Notes: generated by a model from the sequence alone, not told the origin. A DNA stretch of 64,000 nt from B46-G9 sp964581175 (GCA_964581175.1 CAZONI010000008.1:1-64000), one strand, 5' to 3'; counted from the first letter of the stretch, positions 1-9,004 are shown. Numbers and translations: made by a program.

Positions 1-1
1 C

Positions 2-70
2 GCCTTCGGTTTTTACCCGGCCTGGAAAGCATCCCGGATGGACCCTATCGAGGCGTTGCGCTACGACTGA
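2..70 (+). CDS. C-terminal end of a MacB/FtsX-type ABC transporter permease (partial)
   Basis: Only the last 22 codons are inside the window. The translation ends FGFYPAWKASRMDPIEALRYD. Its core, YPAWKASRxDPIEALRY, is the standard C-terminal signature of MacB/LolC-like permeases, where the cytoplasmic tail after the last membrane helix carries the PA..A...DP.EALR motif. The partner ATPase and fusion protein would lie to the left. The family call is firm from the motif; the substrate cannot be told. Confidence 0.8.
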   Translation, partial: AFGFYPAWKASRMDPIEALRYD

Positions 71-105
71 GGTCCATTTCCGCCGGCTTTGAGACCTGCC
101 GATCG

Positions 106-921
106 TCAGGCACCCCGCTCGATCGGCATAATAAGACAATTCGGTCCCCCCATACCTTTTGCAAATTCACCCAAATCAAGGGTATGAACCTGATACCCTC
201 TTTCTGCCAAGAGGCCTGCCACCAGAGAATTCGAGCGGTTGATAATCAGCTCCCCATCTCCTAAACAGATTATGTTCGCCGTAGTATCCCCTCCACCGAA
301 AATCCCAACTCCCTCAAACCCTTCTATCTCATCTTCGGATATTTGATCCCGACAATAGAGTACTTGCTTGGGACCTAGAACCATCAGCGCTTTATCCAAA
401 TGCAGAATCGTCTCGGGTAATTCTATGACCCGAATCTCATACCCCATCATTTTTAATATCCCTGACAGTTGCCTTATCCCTTCCTCATTTGTACGTATCG
501 AGCGTCCAATAAATGCAACCTCGCCTGCCAGCACAACATCTCCACCTTCAACTGTTCCCGGTTCCCTTATTTCTCCCACACAAGGCTCCCCAAGCTCTTC
601 TAATACCTCTGCCATCCAACCATCTTCACCTTGGCGGGTTTCCAAGCCCAATCTGAGTTTCACATACCCTCGGGGAGTACATAAAGCTGTATCCCGCACA
701 AAGACCGAATTTGGATGTCCTTCCAACTCAACAACATCGACCACCTCGGACCCAAACTCCCTGAGTGTGGATTTCAGCACGTTATGCTGCTGAACAGCAA
801 TTACAGGGTCACCCAATTCGCCAATGTTATGCTTTTCAGGCTCATTAGCGCCTCGGGCATATTCTCGCCTTGGCGTGCATACAACAACCCGGTCCAGTCT
901 TTCACCTTCATTTCTCAGCAT
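106..921 (-). CDS. Dimethylarginine dimethylaminohydrolase (DDAH)-like amidinohydrolase
   Basis: A 271-residue protein of the guanidino-group modifying (arginine deiminase/DDAH/amidinotransferase) fold. Visible motifs are HPNSVFVRDTAL, GTVEGGDVV (substrate carboxylate and guanidine binding), LHLDKALMVLG (catalytic His region) and the C-terminal MGGPNCLIMPIER, whose Cys is the expected nucleophile. Length matches bacterial DDAH (about 255-285 residues). The family hydrolyses methylated arginines to citrulline and methylamine or dimethylamine, but arginine deiminase-like relatives share these motifs, so the substrate is inferred. It is convergent with the permease ending at 70. The ATG follows an AAGAGAT element. 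No operon partner is seen. Confidence 0.8.
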   Translation of the reverse strand: MLRNEGERLDRVVVCTPRREYARGANEPEKHNIGELGDPVIAVQQHNVLKSTLREFGSEVVDVVELEGHPNSVFVRDTALCTPRGYVKLRLGLETRQGEDGWMAEVLEELGEPCVGEIREPGTVEGGDVVLAGEVAFIGRSIRTNEEGIRQLSGILKMMGYEIRVIELPETILHLDKALMVLGPKQVLYCRDQISEDEIEGFEGVGIFGGGDTTANIICLGDGELIINRSNSLVAGLLAERGYQVHTLDLGEFAKGMGGPNCLIMPIERGA

Positions 922-1447
922 TTTTGATCTCTTTCGCAGTCCTATTCTTCAACCGGTGACCACGTGGGCCAGAGGATTCGCAGCCGTCTTAATGGCAACC
1001 AGTCACTTCAACTGACTGTCTTTGCTGCCGCGTCGGGCCAGGCTATTCTTATTATTTTCAAGCCTTCTACCTTCATTATTCTGCCCCAATATACACTTCT
1101 AAGGAATAGCTGTACACCCTCGGCAACAGCGATCCCCTTCCCTCTTCCTCCTTTCTCAAGATCAGCAGTAGATATCGGGACATCCCGAGATGAAGAATAC
1201 AGGAGTTTTCGGGTAGAATTACCGTATTCTCTCTATGGACCTATTCGAATGTCATAGATAATTTTATAATCAGGTTATTGTTTGCATCTGTTCACTCTAT
1301 TCCTAAACTACTCCCATCCATAAGAAGAGGGGTTTGCTGTAATCACTGGATTCCGGCTTGCACAGCATCCCGGCCCCCGATCCGGGACGGAATGGCAAGT
1401 CGCCTCGCGACAACCCAAAACTTTCTTCGCCTGAAGGAGGGCTTTTT
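922..1447. other. Intergenic region, no supported gene
   Basis: This stretch between the divergent DDAH-like and dehydrogenase genes holds only short frames with no recognisable protein. It should carry promoters for both genes. Positions 1350-1393 form a nested palindrome (listed separately). The ribosome binding site AAGGAGG at 1434-1440 belongs to the downstream gene. Confidence 0.5.
1350..1393. repeat. Short intergenic palindrome (REP-like)
   Basis: The outer arms ATTCCG (1350-1355) and CGGAAT (1388-1393) enclose the inner arms TCCCGG (1368-1373) and CCGGGA (1382-1387). The composition resembles dispersed extragenic palindromes built on GGATTCC in deltaproteobacterial genomes. Related wording appears in the apical part of the RNase P P12 helix near 62875. 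Confidence 0.45.
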
Positions 1448-2242
1448 ATGAAGATTGATCTAAACGGCAGGATCGCAGTTGTCAGCGGCTCTACGGGCGG
1501 GATCGGATTTGCTATCGCGCGGGGCCTGGCAAAGGCCGGCGCGGACGTCATCCTGAACGGGCGCAGGCAGGAGGCGGCAAACCGTGCCGTGGCCGCCGTG
1601 CAGGAGGCTGCGCCCGCCTGCAATGTGCACGCCGTCGTCGCCGACCTGAGCACAGCCGCCGGATGCGACGCCCTGATAAAGGCCGCACCCAGGTGCGATA
1701 TCCTGGTCAACAATCTCGGCATATATCAGCTTCAGGATTTCTTCGAGATCCCGGACGCCGAGTGGACACGGTTCTTCGAGACCAACGTCATGTCGGGCGT
1801 GCGTCTGTCACGCGCCTATATGCCGGAGATGATGAAGCGCAATTGGGGGCGCGTCGTTTTCATCTCATCCGAATCGGCACTGAACATTCCTTCAGACATG
1901 ATTCACTACGGGTTCAGCAAGACAGCAGTCCTGGCAGTTGCTCGGGGTCTCGCCAAGCGCGCGTCCGGAACCGGCGTGACGGTGAATGCGGTGCTGCCGG
2001 GACCGACGTTGTCAGACGGCCTCAAGGCGATGCTGAAGGAAACCGCGGAAAAGACCGGCAAGCCCATAGAGCAGGTATCCGTTGAATTCGTGAAAGCCAA
2101 CAGACCCTCGTCCATCATCCGGCGGGCAGCGATGCCCGAAGAGGTAGCCAATATGGTTATCTATGCTGTCTCACCTCAGGCATCCGCCACGACGGGCGCC
2201 GCATTGCGGGTCGACGGTGGCGTAGTCGACACCATAGCCTGA
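1448..2242 (+). CDS. Short-chain dehydrogenase/reductase (SDR)
   Basis: A 264-residue classical SDR. The nucleotide-binding motif SGSTGGIGFAIARG lies at about residues 12-25, NNLG at about 86-89, the catalytic Ser in FISSES, and the YxxxK motif as YGFSK. The family oxidises alcohols or reduces carbonyls with NAD(P). The start at 1448 is chosen because AAGGAGG sits 7 bases upstream and the protein then begins at the beta-strand before the Gly motif; the frame continues further upstream without a ribosome binding site. It is followed on the same strand by the selenoprotein/dimethylglycine dehydrogenase-like group, but a 306-base gap makes co-transcription uncertain. The substrate is unknown. 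Confidence 0.88.
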   Translation: MKIDLNGRIAVVSGSTGGIGFAIARGLAKAGADVILNGRRQEAANRAVAAVQEAAPACNVHAVVADLSTAAGCDALIKAAPRCDILVNNLGIYQLQDFFEIPDAEWTRFFETNVMSGVRLSRAYMPEMMKRNWGRVVFISSESALNIPSDMIHYGFSKTAVLAVARGLAKRASGTGVTVNAVLPGPTLSDGLKAMLKETAEKTGKPIEQVSVEFVKANRPSSIIRRAAMPEEVANMVIYAVSPQASATTGAALRVDGGVVDTIA

Positions 2243-2548
2243 TCCAAGTTCACGGCTTAATGCCGCATCCATCCAGAACCGAGCCTCGGAATGGGAGGCG
2301 GGGAAGCCTTTAAAGTTTTGGATTTCTGACTCTGCGCGGACCAAGGTGATAGCGATTGCGGAGACCTCCGTCAGAGGCCTGCGAGTTGCAGATACTCTAT
2401 TCTGCGGCCATCCTTTCCTTTACACACAAGGCTATTTCCACTATACTCCATCCCCAAAAAAGCAGGTTTTCAGCACCGAATGTCCCCTATCTTTTTGACA
2501 AACGCGCACCGTGTGGAACGGGGCAAAGGGATCGAAGGGAGGTCAGTG
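2243..2548 (+). other. Intergenic gap with probable promoter of the selenoprotein operon
   Basis: No gene is recognised here. GGGAGG just before the ATG at 2549 is a good ribosome binding site. A frame running from 2480 is an upstream extension that matches nothing known. Confidence 0.4.
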
Positions 2549-3433
2549 ATGGAGTATATTCACTACATTGAGAAGACCCACGAATACTACCGCAGCCAGG
2601 GCTACGACAAGACTTACAACTATGCTCACAATGAGGATATCCCGTTCACGCCGTTGAAAAAGCCGCTTTCGGAATGCCGGGCAACGCTGGTAACCACCGC
2701 CTCGTTCATGCTCATGAGTGAGGACGGTCTTCCATTGGAAGAACCCAGGTTTCTCGGCACCAACGAGGTGGAGGTGTTCACCGCGCCCAGCGACTGGCCC
2801 GCCGACCGCATACTGTCCTCCAGTGAGGATCACGACCGCTACCAGACGGACATGACCGACGTCAACGCCTTTTTCCCCACCGCTCGGATGCGGGAGTTCC
2901 TGGAAGAAGGGGTATTCGGCAGCCTGAGCAGGAACTACTACCGGACCCTGCCCAATTACAGCCACCGCAAGCCGGTGGAGGTGGACGGACCCGACATCCT
3001 CCGACAGTGCCGGGAGGACAATGTGGACGTGGCCCTGCTGACGCCTGTCTGACCTATCTGCCATCAGACCGTGAGTCTGGTCGCCCGGGTCCTGGAGGCA
3101 GGAGGTATCTCCACAGTCACCTACACCAACGCGCGGGACATAGCCGCCAGCGCCGGCAACCCGCGGCAGATCTTTCTCAACTATCCCCTGGGAAACCCGG
3201 CCGGACGGCCCCATGACCCGGAAAATCAGAGGGAGGTCCTCCGTGCCGGGCTCAAATTGCTGGAGGAGGCCGACAGGCCGGGAATCATCGTCGACCTGCC
3301 GCATGAGTGGTCCGAGAGCCCTGAGTGGATGAAGAAATTCATGACCGACGAGCAGCCGTTCATTTCGGAGGATGCGGAAGCCCGACGGCAGGAACTGCTG
3401 GCAAAGGCGCGGGAGCAGAAGGCCAAACGATAG
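2549..3433 (+). CDS. Glycine/betaine/D-proline reductase B-type selenoprotein (PrdB/GrdB-like), UGA = selenocysteine
   Basis: Read with UGA 3050-3052 as selenocysteine, this is one 294-residue protein with Sec at codon 168. Around it the translation is ALLTPV-U-PICHQTVSLVARVLE, which matches the UxxC(H)QTV redox motif of PrdB/GrdB-family proteins. Both halves are in the same frame and neither is a complete domain alone. The ATG at 2549 follows GGGAGG. In the known reductases the B subunit uses this selenol to attack the C-N bond of D-proline, glycine, sarcosine or betaine. The expected A/C partners are not in the window. Downstream come a glutaredoxin-like gene and two dimethylglycine dehydrogenase-like genes, which points to an N-methyl amine substrate (inference). 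A SECIS-like hairpin follows the UGA. The alternative, a nonsense pseudogene, is unlikely given the motif context. Confidence 0.85.
3050..3081 (+). promoter_or_regulatory. UGA Sec codon with bacterial SECIS-like hairpin
   Basis: UGA 3050-3052 is followed by a 10-base spacer, then a 7-bp stem (3063-3069 with 3075-3081, one U-G pair) and the 5-base loop CGUGA. Bacterial SECIS elements need a small stem-loop about 11 bases after UGA with G/U in the loop; this fits. The geometry is the same as after the RnfB UGA. Confidence 0.7.
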
Positions 3434-3562
3434 CAGTAGCGGCGCCGTGATCCGGCTCTAGGCGGCTCGGAAGGAGACCTTCAAGTGCGCTTTGAATAGG
3501 CACAGGTCTTCCCCACTGCCCGTATGAATTCACCCTGGAGATTCAAAGGACGAGGGTACAAA

Positions 3563-3799
3563 ATGAAAGAACGGCAGATAACTGTGTATTCACAACCTTT
3601 CTGTGGGCCCTGTACTGCACTGGCGGACTATCTGACCGGAAAGGGAGTAAAATTTGTGAGAAAAGATATCATGATCGACGAAGAGGCCCGCGATGAACTG
3701 TTCCGCCTGGGCGTTCGTTCCGCACCCGCCCTGGTGGTGGACGGCGAAGTAGTCATCGGGTTTGACAAGGCCCGTATCGATGCACTGCTGGACATTTGA
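3563..3799 (+). CDS. Glutaredoxin/thioredoxin-like CGPC protein
   Basis: A 78-residue protein with the redox-active motif FCGPCTAL at about residues 12-19, and SAPALVVDG, where the cis-Pro precedes the substrate-binding strand, as in NrdH/glutaredoxins. The length suits a minimal glutaredoxin fold. The start at 3563 is taken because the fold begins there (KERQITVYSQPFC) and GAGG lies upstream. It sits 129 bases after the PrdB/GrdB-like gene; since glycine-reductase-type enzymes are re-reduced by thioredoxin, it is a plausible electron donor for that selenoprotein. This role is inferred from position only. Confidence 0.85.
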   Translation: MKERQITVYSQPFCGPCTALADYLTGKGVKFVRKDIMIDEEARDELFRLGVRSAPALVVDGEVVIGFDKARIDALLDI

Positions 3800-3871
3800 T
3801 CCGGATGGTACGGCCTGACTGAGCTGGAATGACAACGCCGGGATCTTCTGCTGACCATAAGGGAGCTTACT

Positions 3872-6292
3872 ATGAAGAATCATGCACGAGTAGTGGTTAT
3901 CGGCGGTGGAGTCGCCGGATGCAGCACCTTGTATCATCTGACCAAGTTGGGTTGTACCGATGCGGTCCTGGTGGACAAGGACGAACTCACTTCGGGATCG
4001 ACCTGGCTGGCCGCCGGTAACGTGCCACAGTATGCCCGGACTTACAACGGGACCAAGATCCACAACTATCCGGTGGAACTCTACCCGACCCTGGAAGAGG
4101 AGACGGGCCAGTACACCGGTTGGCATACCTGCGGCAGTCTCAGAATCGCAATGGATCCTGAGAGGATGCTGGAATATAAGCACATCCAGCAAAAAGACCG
4201 GACCCTGGGCATCAACTCGCGTCTCGTTGGACCCGACGAGATGAAAGAGATCTACCCGCTTATCAACACTGAGGGAGTCCTGGGAGGCTTGTTCCATCCG
4301 GATGACGGTCATGTCGATCCGGCCGGGGTCACCCAGGTCATGGCCAAAGGGGCCAAGCAGCGGGGAGCTGAAATCTACCGCTTCAACCCGGTTACCGGCA
4401 TCACGAGAACGATTTCCGGGGAGTGGATAGTCCACACCCGAGAGGGCAACATCACCTGCGAATACGTCGTCAACTGCGCGGGATTGTGGGCCCCCAAGAT
4501 CGGGGCCATGGTCGGCCTGGACCTCCCGATCATCCCCATCGAGCACCAGCATATCTTGTTCGGCGACATGCCTGAACTGAAGGATACTGGATTGAAGTTG
4601 CCCCTGCTGCGGGATCCGGACACTTCCTATTACATGCGCCAGGAGATGTCCGGGCTGCTGATCGGTCCCTATGAAACCGAACCGGCGGCCTGGCATCCCG
4701 AGGGTGTGCCCGACGATTTCGCAGCCTCTTCTCTGCCGCCCAACCTGGACCGGATCAACGACATCCTCATGGCCGCCATCGCGCGGGTCCCGGCGCTGGA
4801 GTCGATCGGCATCCGGCACGAGACCAACGGACCGATCACCTACACTCCCGACGGCGCGCCCCTTGTCGGTCCCGCCTTCGGCGTTCCCAACTTCTTCATA
4901 AACGCCGGACACTGCTTCGGCATCACCGAGTGCGCCGCCTACGGGCTCTACACCGCCGAGTGGATCGTCGAGGGGGAGGCAAGCATCGATATGTGTTTCT
5001 CCGACCCCAGGCGTTACGGCTCCTATGCCAACAAGAGGTATCTCCATGAGAAAGCCATGGAAACCTACCGGATGATGTACGCCATCGAGTTTTCCGGCGA
5101 GGTTCGCGATGCGGCCAGACCGGTCAAGACCTCACCCATCCACGATCTCCTGGACAGGCAGGGGGCCAGCTTTGCGCCGACTTACGGCTGGGAAAGGCCC
5201 AACTGGTTCGCCGCCGAGGGGGAAGACCGGAAAGAAGCCAAAACCTTCAAGCGGTCCAACTGGCATGGACCTGTAGGGCGCGAGTGCAGGGCGGTCAGGG
5301 AAAGGGCAGCCGTCCTCGATCTGTCCGGCTTTTCCAAGTTCGAAGTCCACGGACCAGGGGCCGAGAGGTGCCTCAACTATCTGTGCGCCAACTCCCTTCC
5401 CCGGAAGGTTGGTAAGATGAAGGTGAGCCACATGCTCGACCATCGCGGCAGGTTCAAGTGCGACATGACAATCACCAAACTGGCCGACGACCGGTACTAC
5501 CTTGTCAGCGCTGCATCGGCAGAACGGCACGACCTGGACTGGTTGCAGAAGCACATGTCCAGGGACGGCAGCGTGGCCATCGACAACGTGACCACGATGT
5601 ACGGGGCTTTGATCCTGTCGGGGCCCAAATCCCGCGATGTCCTGTCCAGGCTCACCGATGCCGACCTGTCCAACGAACATTTCCCTTTTTTGACCATGCA
5701 GGACATCATCGTCGGCCTGGCCCCAACCAAGGCCTTCAGGATCGGCTTTGTTGGTGAACTGGGCTGGGAGTTCCATTGCCCCATCGAGAACGTGCGCAGC
5801 ATCTATCAAGCGCTGATGGAGGCCGGTGCGGAATTCGGCATAGCCAACTATGGGCTCAGGGCTTTAAATTCGCTCCGGCTGGAGAAAGGCTATCTGCTGC
5901 TCGGCGGTGAGATCTCCAGTGAGAGAACTCCCCTTGAGGCCGGGTTGGACCGGTTTATCGATTTCGAGAAGGGCGATTTCATCGGGCGTCAGGCCCTGTT
6001 GGATCAAAGGAAAAAGGGATTGGCCGACAGACTGACCCTCCTGGTCGTGGACGCCGATAACGCCGAAGCCATGGGTGACGAGCCGGTCTACATCGGCGAC
6101 GAAATCGTCGGCCGCGTTACCTCGGGAGGTTACGGCCACCATCTCGGAAAGAGCCTGGCCATGGGCTACCTCAAGGCAGAGGCGGCAAAACCGGACACCC
6201 GAGTGGAAATAGCCATCCTGGGCGAGAGGCGGCAGGCCGAGGCGGTCCGGATACCCCTGTACGATCCCGGCAACGAGAAACCTCGGGGCTGA
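3872..6292 (+). CDS. Dimethylglycine/sarcosine dehydrogenase-like FAD + GcvT protein (first copy)
   Basis: An 806-residue protein. The N-terminal half is a DAO-type FAD oxidoreductase (VVVIGGGVAGCSTLYHL at residues 7-23, ATG-type motif YVVNCAGLWAPKIG). The C-terminal half from about 430 is a folate-binding aminomethyltransferase domain (GcvT/GCV_T_C) with GELGWEFH and SLRLEKGY. This is the build of dimethylglycine and sarcosine dehydrogenases, which demethylate N-methylglycines and pass formaldehyde units to tetrahydrofolate. The position that carries the covalent-FAD His in mitochondrial enzymes (TWHAAG) is TWLAAG here, so FAD is probably non-covalent. A second copy follows. Electron acceptor and exact substrate are unknown. 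Confidence 0.85.
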   Translation: MKNHARVVVIGGGVAGCSTLYHLTKLGCTDAVLVDKDELTSGSTWLAAGNVPQYARTYNGTKIHNYPVELYPTLEEETGQYTGWHTCGSLRIAMDPERMLEYKHIQQKDRTLGINSRLVGPDEMKEIYPLINTEGVLGGLFHPDDGHVDPAGVTQVMAKGAKQRGAEIYRFNPVTGITRTISGEWIVHTREGNITCEYVVNCAGLWAPKIGAMVGLDLPIIPIEHQHILFGDMPELKDTGLKLPLLRDPDTSYYMRQEMSGLLIGPYETEPAAWHPEGVPDDFAASSLPPNLDRINDILMAAIARVPALESIGIRHETNGPITYTPDGAPLVGPAFGVPNFFINAGHCFGITECAAYGLYTAEWIVEGEASIDMCFSDPRRYGSYANKRYLHEKAMETYRMMYAIEFSGEVRDAARPVKTSPIHDLLDRQGASFAPTYGWERPNWFAAEGEDRKEAKTFKRSNWHGPVGRECRAVRERAAVLDLSGFSKFEVHGPGAERCLNYLCANSLPRKVGKMKVSHMLDHRGRFKCDMTITKLADDRYYLVSAASAERHDLDWLQKHMSRDGSVAIDNVTTMYGALILSGPKSRDVLSRLTDADLSNEHFPFLTMQDIIVGLAPTKAFRIGFVGELGWEFHCPIENVRSIYQALMEAGAEFGIANYGLRALNSLRLEKGYLLLGGEISSERTPLEAGLDRFIDFEKGDFIGRQALLDQRKKGLADRLTLLVVDADNAEAMGDEPVYIGDEIVGRVTSGGYGHHLGKSLAMGYLKAEAAKPDTRVEIAILGERRQAEAVRIPLYDPGNEKPRG

Positions 6293-6372
6293 TTTGAACA
6301 AGGCCGGATACTATACACAGTTACCGGAAAACCTCATCTAAATCCAGAGGTTTTTGTCATAAGGAGTTGATC

Positions 6373-8814
6373 ATGCAGAAAAAATTACCCTCTCAGGCAC
6401 GAGTCGTCGTCATCGGCGGCGGCATAGTCGGATGCAGCGTCGCTTACCACCTGACCAAATACGGCTGGAAGGACTTGGTCCTTCTGGAAAGGAAGGTGCT
6501 CACCTGCGGCACAACGTGGGCGGCGGCCGGTCTGGTCGGCCAGTTGAGGGCCACCGAAGCCCTGACAAAACTGGCCAGATACGGGACCGAGCTCTATGCG
6601 TCATTGGAGGATGAAACCGGCCAGGCGACCGGCTATTCGGCAAACGGTTCGATCATGGTCGCCCGGACGGAAGCGCGGGTTCACGAATACAATCGCGGCA
6701 TGGCCATGGCCCATTCCTTCGGCATTGAAATGGAGCGGATCGGCTTTGACGAGACCAAGAAGATGTGGCCGCTGATCAACACCGACGACCTGGCTGCGGC
6801 ATACTACCTGCCCAAGGACGGCATGACCAACCCGGTCGATACGGCCCAGGCCCTGGTTAAAGGCGCCAGGATGAACGGGGCCCGGGTATTCGAGGAGGTC
6901 TGTGTGACCGACATCAAGCTCAAAAACGGGGCTGTCAACTCGGTCGTCACCAACATGGGTGAAATTGCCTGCGAATACGTGGTCAACTGCGGCGGCATGT
7001 GGGGGCGCGAGCTGGGCAACCTGGTCGGCGTGGCCATACCCCTTCATGCCGCCGAGCACATGCACGTCATCACCAAACCCATGGAGGGCATCTACAAGGG
7101 CTTGCCCACCCTGCGTGACATGGACGGCTACATCTACTTCCGGGAGGAGGTTGGGGGCCTGTTGATGGGAGGGTTCGAACCGAAAGCCAAACCCTGGGGC
7201 ATGAAAGGCATCCCCGAGCATTTCCAGTTCACGGAATTGAACGAGGATTGGGACCAGTTCTCCATATTCATAGACAGCGCCGTCATCCGCGTGCCGGCCA
7301 TGGAGCACGCCGAAATCCGCCATCTGACCGTGGTGCCGGAGAGTTTCACCCCCGACACGGCATACCTGCTGGGCGAGGCGCCGGGAGTCAAGAACTTCTT
7401 CGTGGCCTGCGGCATGAACTCGGTGGGTATTGCCAGCGCTGGCGGCGCGGGCAAGGCCGTGGCCGAGTGGATGATTCAGGGCTACCCCACAGAGGACTTG
7501 TGGGACGTGGATGTCAGGCGATATCACTCCTGGCAGCAAAACGGCAGATACCTGGCAGACCGGGTCACCGAGGCGGTGGGCAACCTGTACGCAGACCACT
7601 GGCCTTACAAACAACCCCACACGGCCCGACCGGTCCGCTGTTCGCCGATCCACGACCGGCTTGCCGATTTGGGGGCCTGTTTCGGGGTAGTGGCAGGCTG
7701 GGAGCGGGCCAACTGGTTCGCGCCCGAAGGGGTCGAACCCAAGTACGAATACGCCTGGGGCCGCCAGAACTGGTTTGACTGCTCGGCCGCCGAACACATG
7801 GCCGTCCGGAATGGAGTCGGGGTTTATGATCTCTCTTCCATGGCCCAGTTCCTGCTCCAGGGCGACGATGCCGAGGCGGTCCTGCAGAAAATCTGCACCA
7901 ACGATATTGCCGTCCCGATCGGCAAGGTCGTCTACACTCAACTCCTCAACGAGCAGGGCGGCATCGAGGCCGACCTGACCGTGACCAGACTGGCCGAAGG
8001 CGAGTACTTTATCGTTACCGCCGGGGCCACCGAAACCAGGGATTTCGATTGGATCAAACGCCAAATTCCGTCCCGGGCACACGCTTTCCTGACCAACGTC
8101 GGCTCCGGATACGCCATGTTCGGAGTGATGGGCCCCAAGTCCAGGGACCTGCTCTCCAAACTGACCCCGGACGACCTGTCCAACGAGAGCTTCCCCTACG
8201 CCACGGCCCGGTTCATCGACGTGGCCTATGCCCGGCCCCTGGCTTTAAGGATGTCTTTTGCCGGTGAACTGGGCTGGGAACTGTACGTGCCGGCCGAATT
8301 CGCCACCGGGGTTTTCGACGCGATCATGGGTGCGGGCCGCGACTTCGACCTCAGACCGGTGGGCCTGCACGCCGTAGACTCTCTGAGGCTGGAGAAGGGC
8401 TACCGCCACTGGGGATCGGACATCGGAATCAAGGACACCCCGTTCGAGGCCGGGCTCGGTTTCGCGGTCAAACTCGACAAGGCGGACTTCATCGGCCGGC
8501 AGGCCCTCCTAAGGCAAAAGGAAAGCGGACTCACCAGACGCCTGGTCATGTTCACTTTAAAAGACCCGGAGCCGCTGCTCTACCATGATGAGCCGATTTA
8601 TCGGAACGGCGAATTAGTCAGCGCCGTCACCCACGGCGCATACGCCCACTTGCTCGGCTGCGCCATGGGCATGGGCTATTTGAAAAACAAGGACGTATCC
8701 GACGAGTGGGTCATGTCCGGAAAGTACGAGATCGACGTGGAAGGGCGCCTGGTCGAGGCCGAGGTCCACATAAAGGCCCCCCACGATCCTCAGGGTCTGA
8801 GACTGAAGATGTAG
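6373..8814 (+). CDS. Dimethylglycine/sarcosine dehydrogenase-like FAD + GcvT protein (second copy)
   Basis: An 813-residue paralogue of the preceding protein with the same two-domain order: FAD motif VVVIGGGIVGCSVAYHL near residue 12, NCGGMWGRELG, then a GcvT-like half with GELGWELYVP and SLRLEKGYRHWG. The covalent-FAD motif reads TWAAAG, so the His is replaced by Ala. AAGGAG at 6361-6366 lies 6 bases before ATG 6373, which is preferred over the upstream TTG at 6367. Two unlike copies in tandem may act on successive N-methyl groups or form a hetero-oligomer (inference). The 80-base gap after the first copy fits one operon. Confidence 0.85.
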   Translation: MQKKLPSQARVVVIGGGIVGCSVAYHLTKYGWKDLVLLERKVLTCGTTWAAAGLVGQLRATEALTKLARYGTELYASLEDETGQATGYSANGSIMVARTEARVHEYNRGMAMAHSFGIEMERIGFDETKKMWPLINTDDLAAAYYLPKDGMTNPVDTAQALVKGARMNGARVFEEVCVTDIKLKNGAVNSVVTNMGEIACEYVVNCGGMWGRELGNLVGVAIPLHAAEHMHVITKPMEGIYKGLPTLRDMDGYIYFREEVGGLLMGGFEPKAKPWGMKGIPEHFQFTELNEDWDQFSIFIDSAVIRVPAMEHAEIRHLTVVPESFTPDTAYLLGEAPGVKNFFVACGMNSVGIASAGGAGKAVAEWMIQGYPTEDLWDVDVRRYHSWQQNGRYLADRVTEAVGNLYADHWPYKQPHTARPVRCSPIHDRLADLGACFGVVAGWERANWFAPEGVEPKYEYAWGRQNWFDCSAAEHMAVRNGVGVYDLSSMAQFLLQGDDAEAVLQKICTNDIAVPIGKVVYTQLLNEQGGIEADLTVTRLAEGEYFIVTAGATETRDFDWIKRQIPSRAHAFLTNVGSGYAMFGVMGPKSRDLLSKLTPDDLSNESFPYATARFIDVAYARPLALRMSFAGELGWELYVPAEFATGVFDAIMGAGRDFDLRPVGLHAVDSLRLEKGYRHWGSDIGIKDTPFEAGLGFAVKLDKADFIGRQALLRQKESGLTRRLVMFTLKDPEPLLYHDEPIYRNGELVSAVTHGAYAHLLGCAMGMGYLKNKDVSDEWVMSGKYEIDVEGRLVEAEVHIKAPHDPQGLRLKM

Positions 8815-8845
8815 ACCCCTCCCTAATGAATCGATCATCTTTTCT

Positions 8846-9004
8846 TTGATCCGGAAGGCGCACATCCCCCTGCTGAAAGATTCGCCGTTAGGGGAATTTC
8901 CGTCGCTGGAAGGCCTGATTGCGGGCCTGGGCGAGTTTCACGTGCAGTTTCATATTGACCACATGCGTGAGATTTTGGAGTCTCTAAAGGCGCCGGCAAA
9001 CTGA
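8846..9004 (+). pseudogene. Short open frame upstream of hlyD-like gene, possible regulator remnant
   Basis: A 52-codon frame from TTG 8846 ending 20 bases before the next gene. The peptide has helical character with SLEGLIAGLGEFHVQFHIDH in its middle and could be the C-terminal helix of a lost TetR- or MarR-type regulator, but it is too short to assign. There is no good ribosome binding site. Treat as a possible remnant. Confidence 0.25.

Noticed and set aside
964..1257. 97-codon plus-strand frame in the first intergenic region
   Set aside because: No start signal, no domain and biased composition; treated as non-coding.
2480..3433. Reading the PrdB/GrdB-like locus as two genes or a nonsense pseudogene
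   Set aside because: The UGA sits exactly at the redox-active Sec/Cys position, the frame is kept, the surrounding motif is intact and a SECIS-like hairpin follows.
3590..8082. Long minus-strand open frames over the DMGDH-like genes
   Set aside because: They are antisense shadows of GC-rich coding sequence, without recognisable domains or ribosome binding sites.
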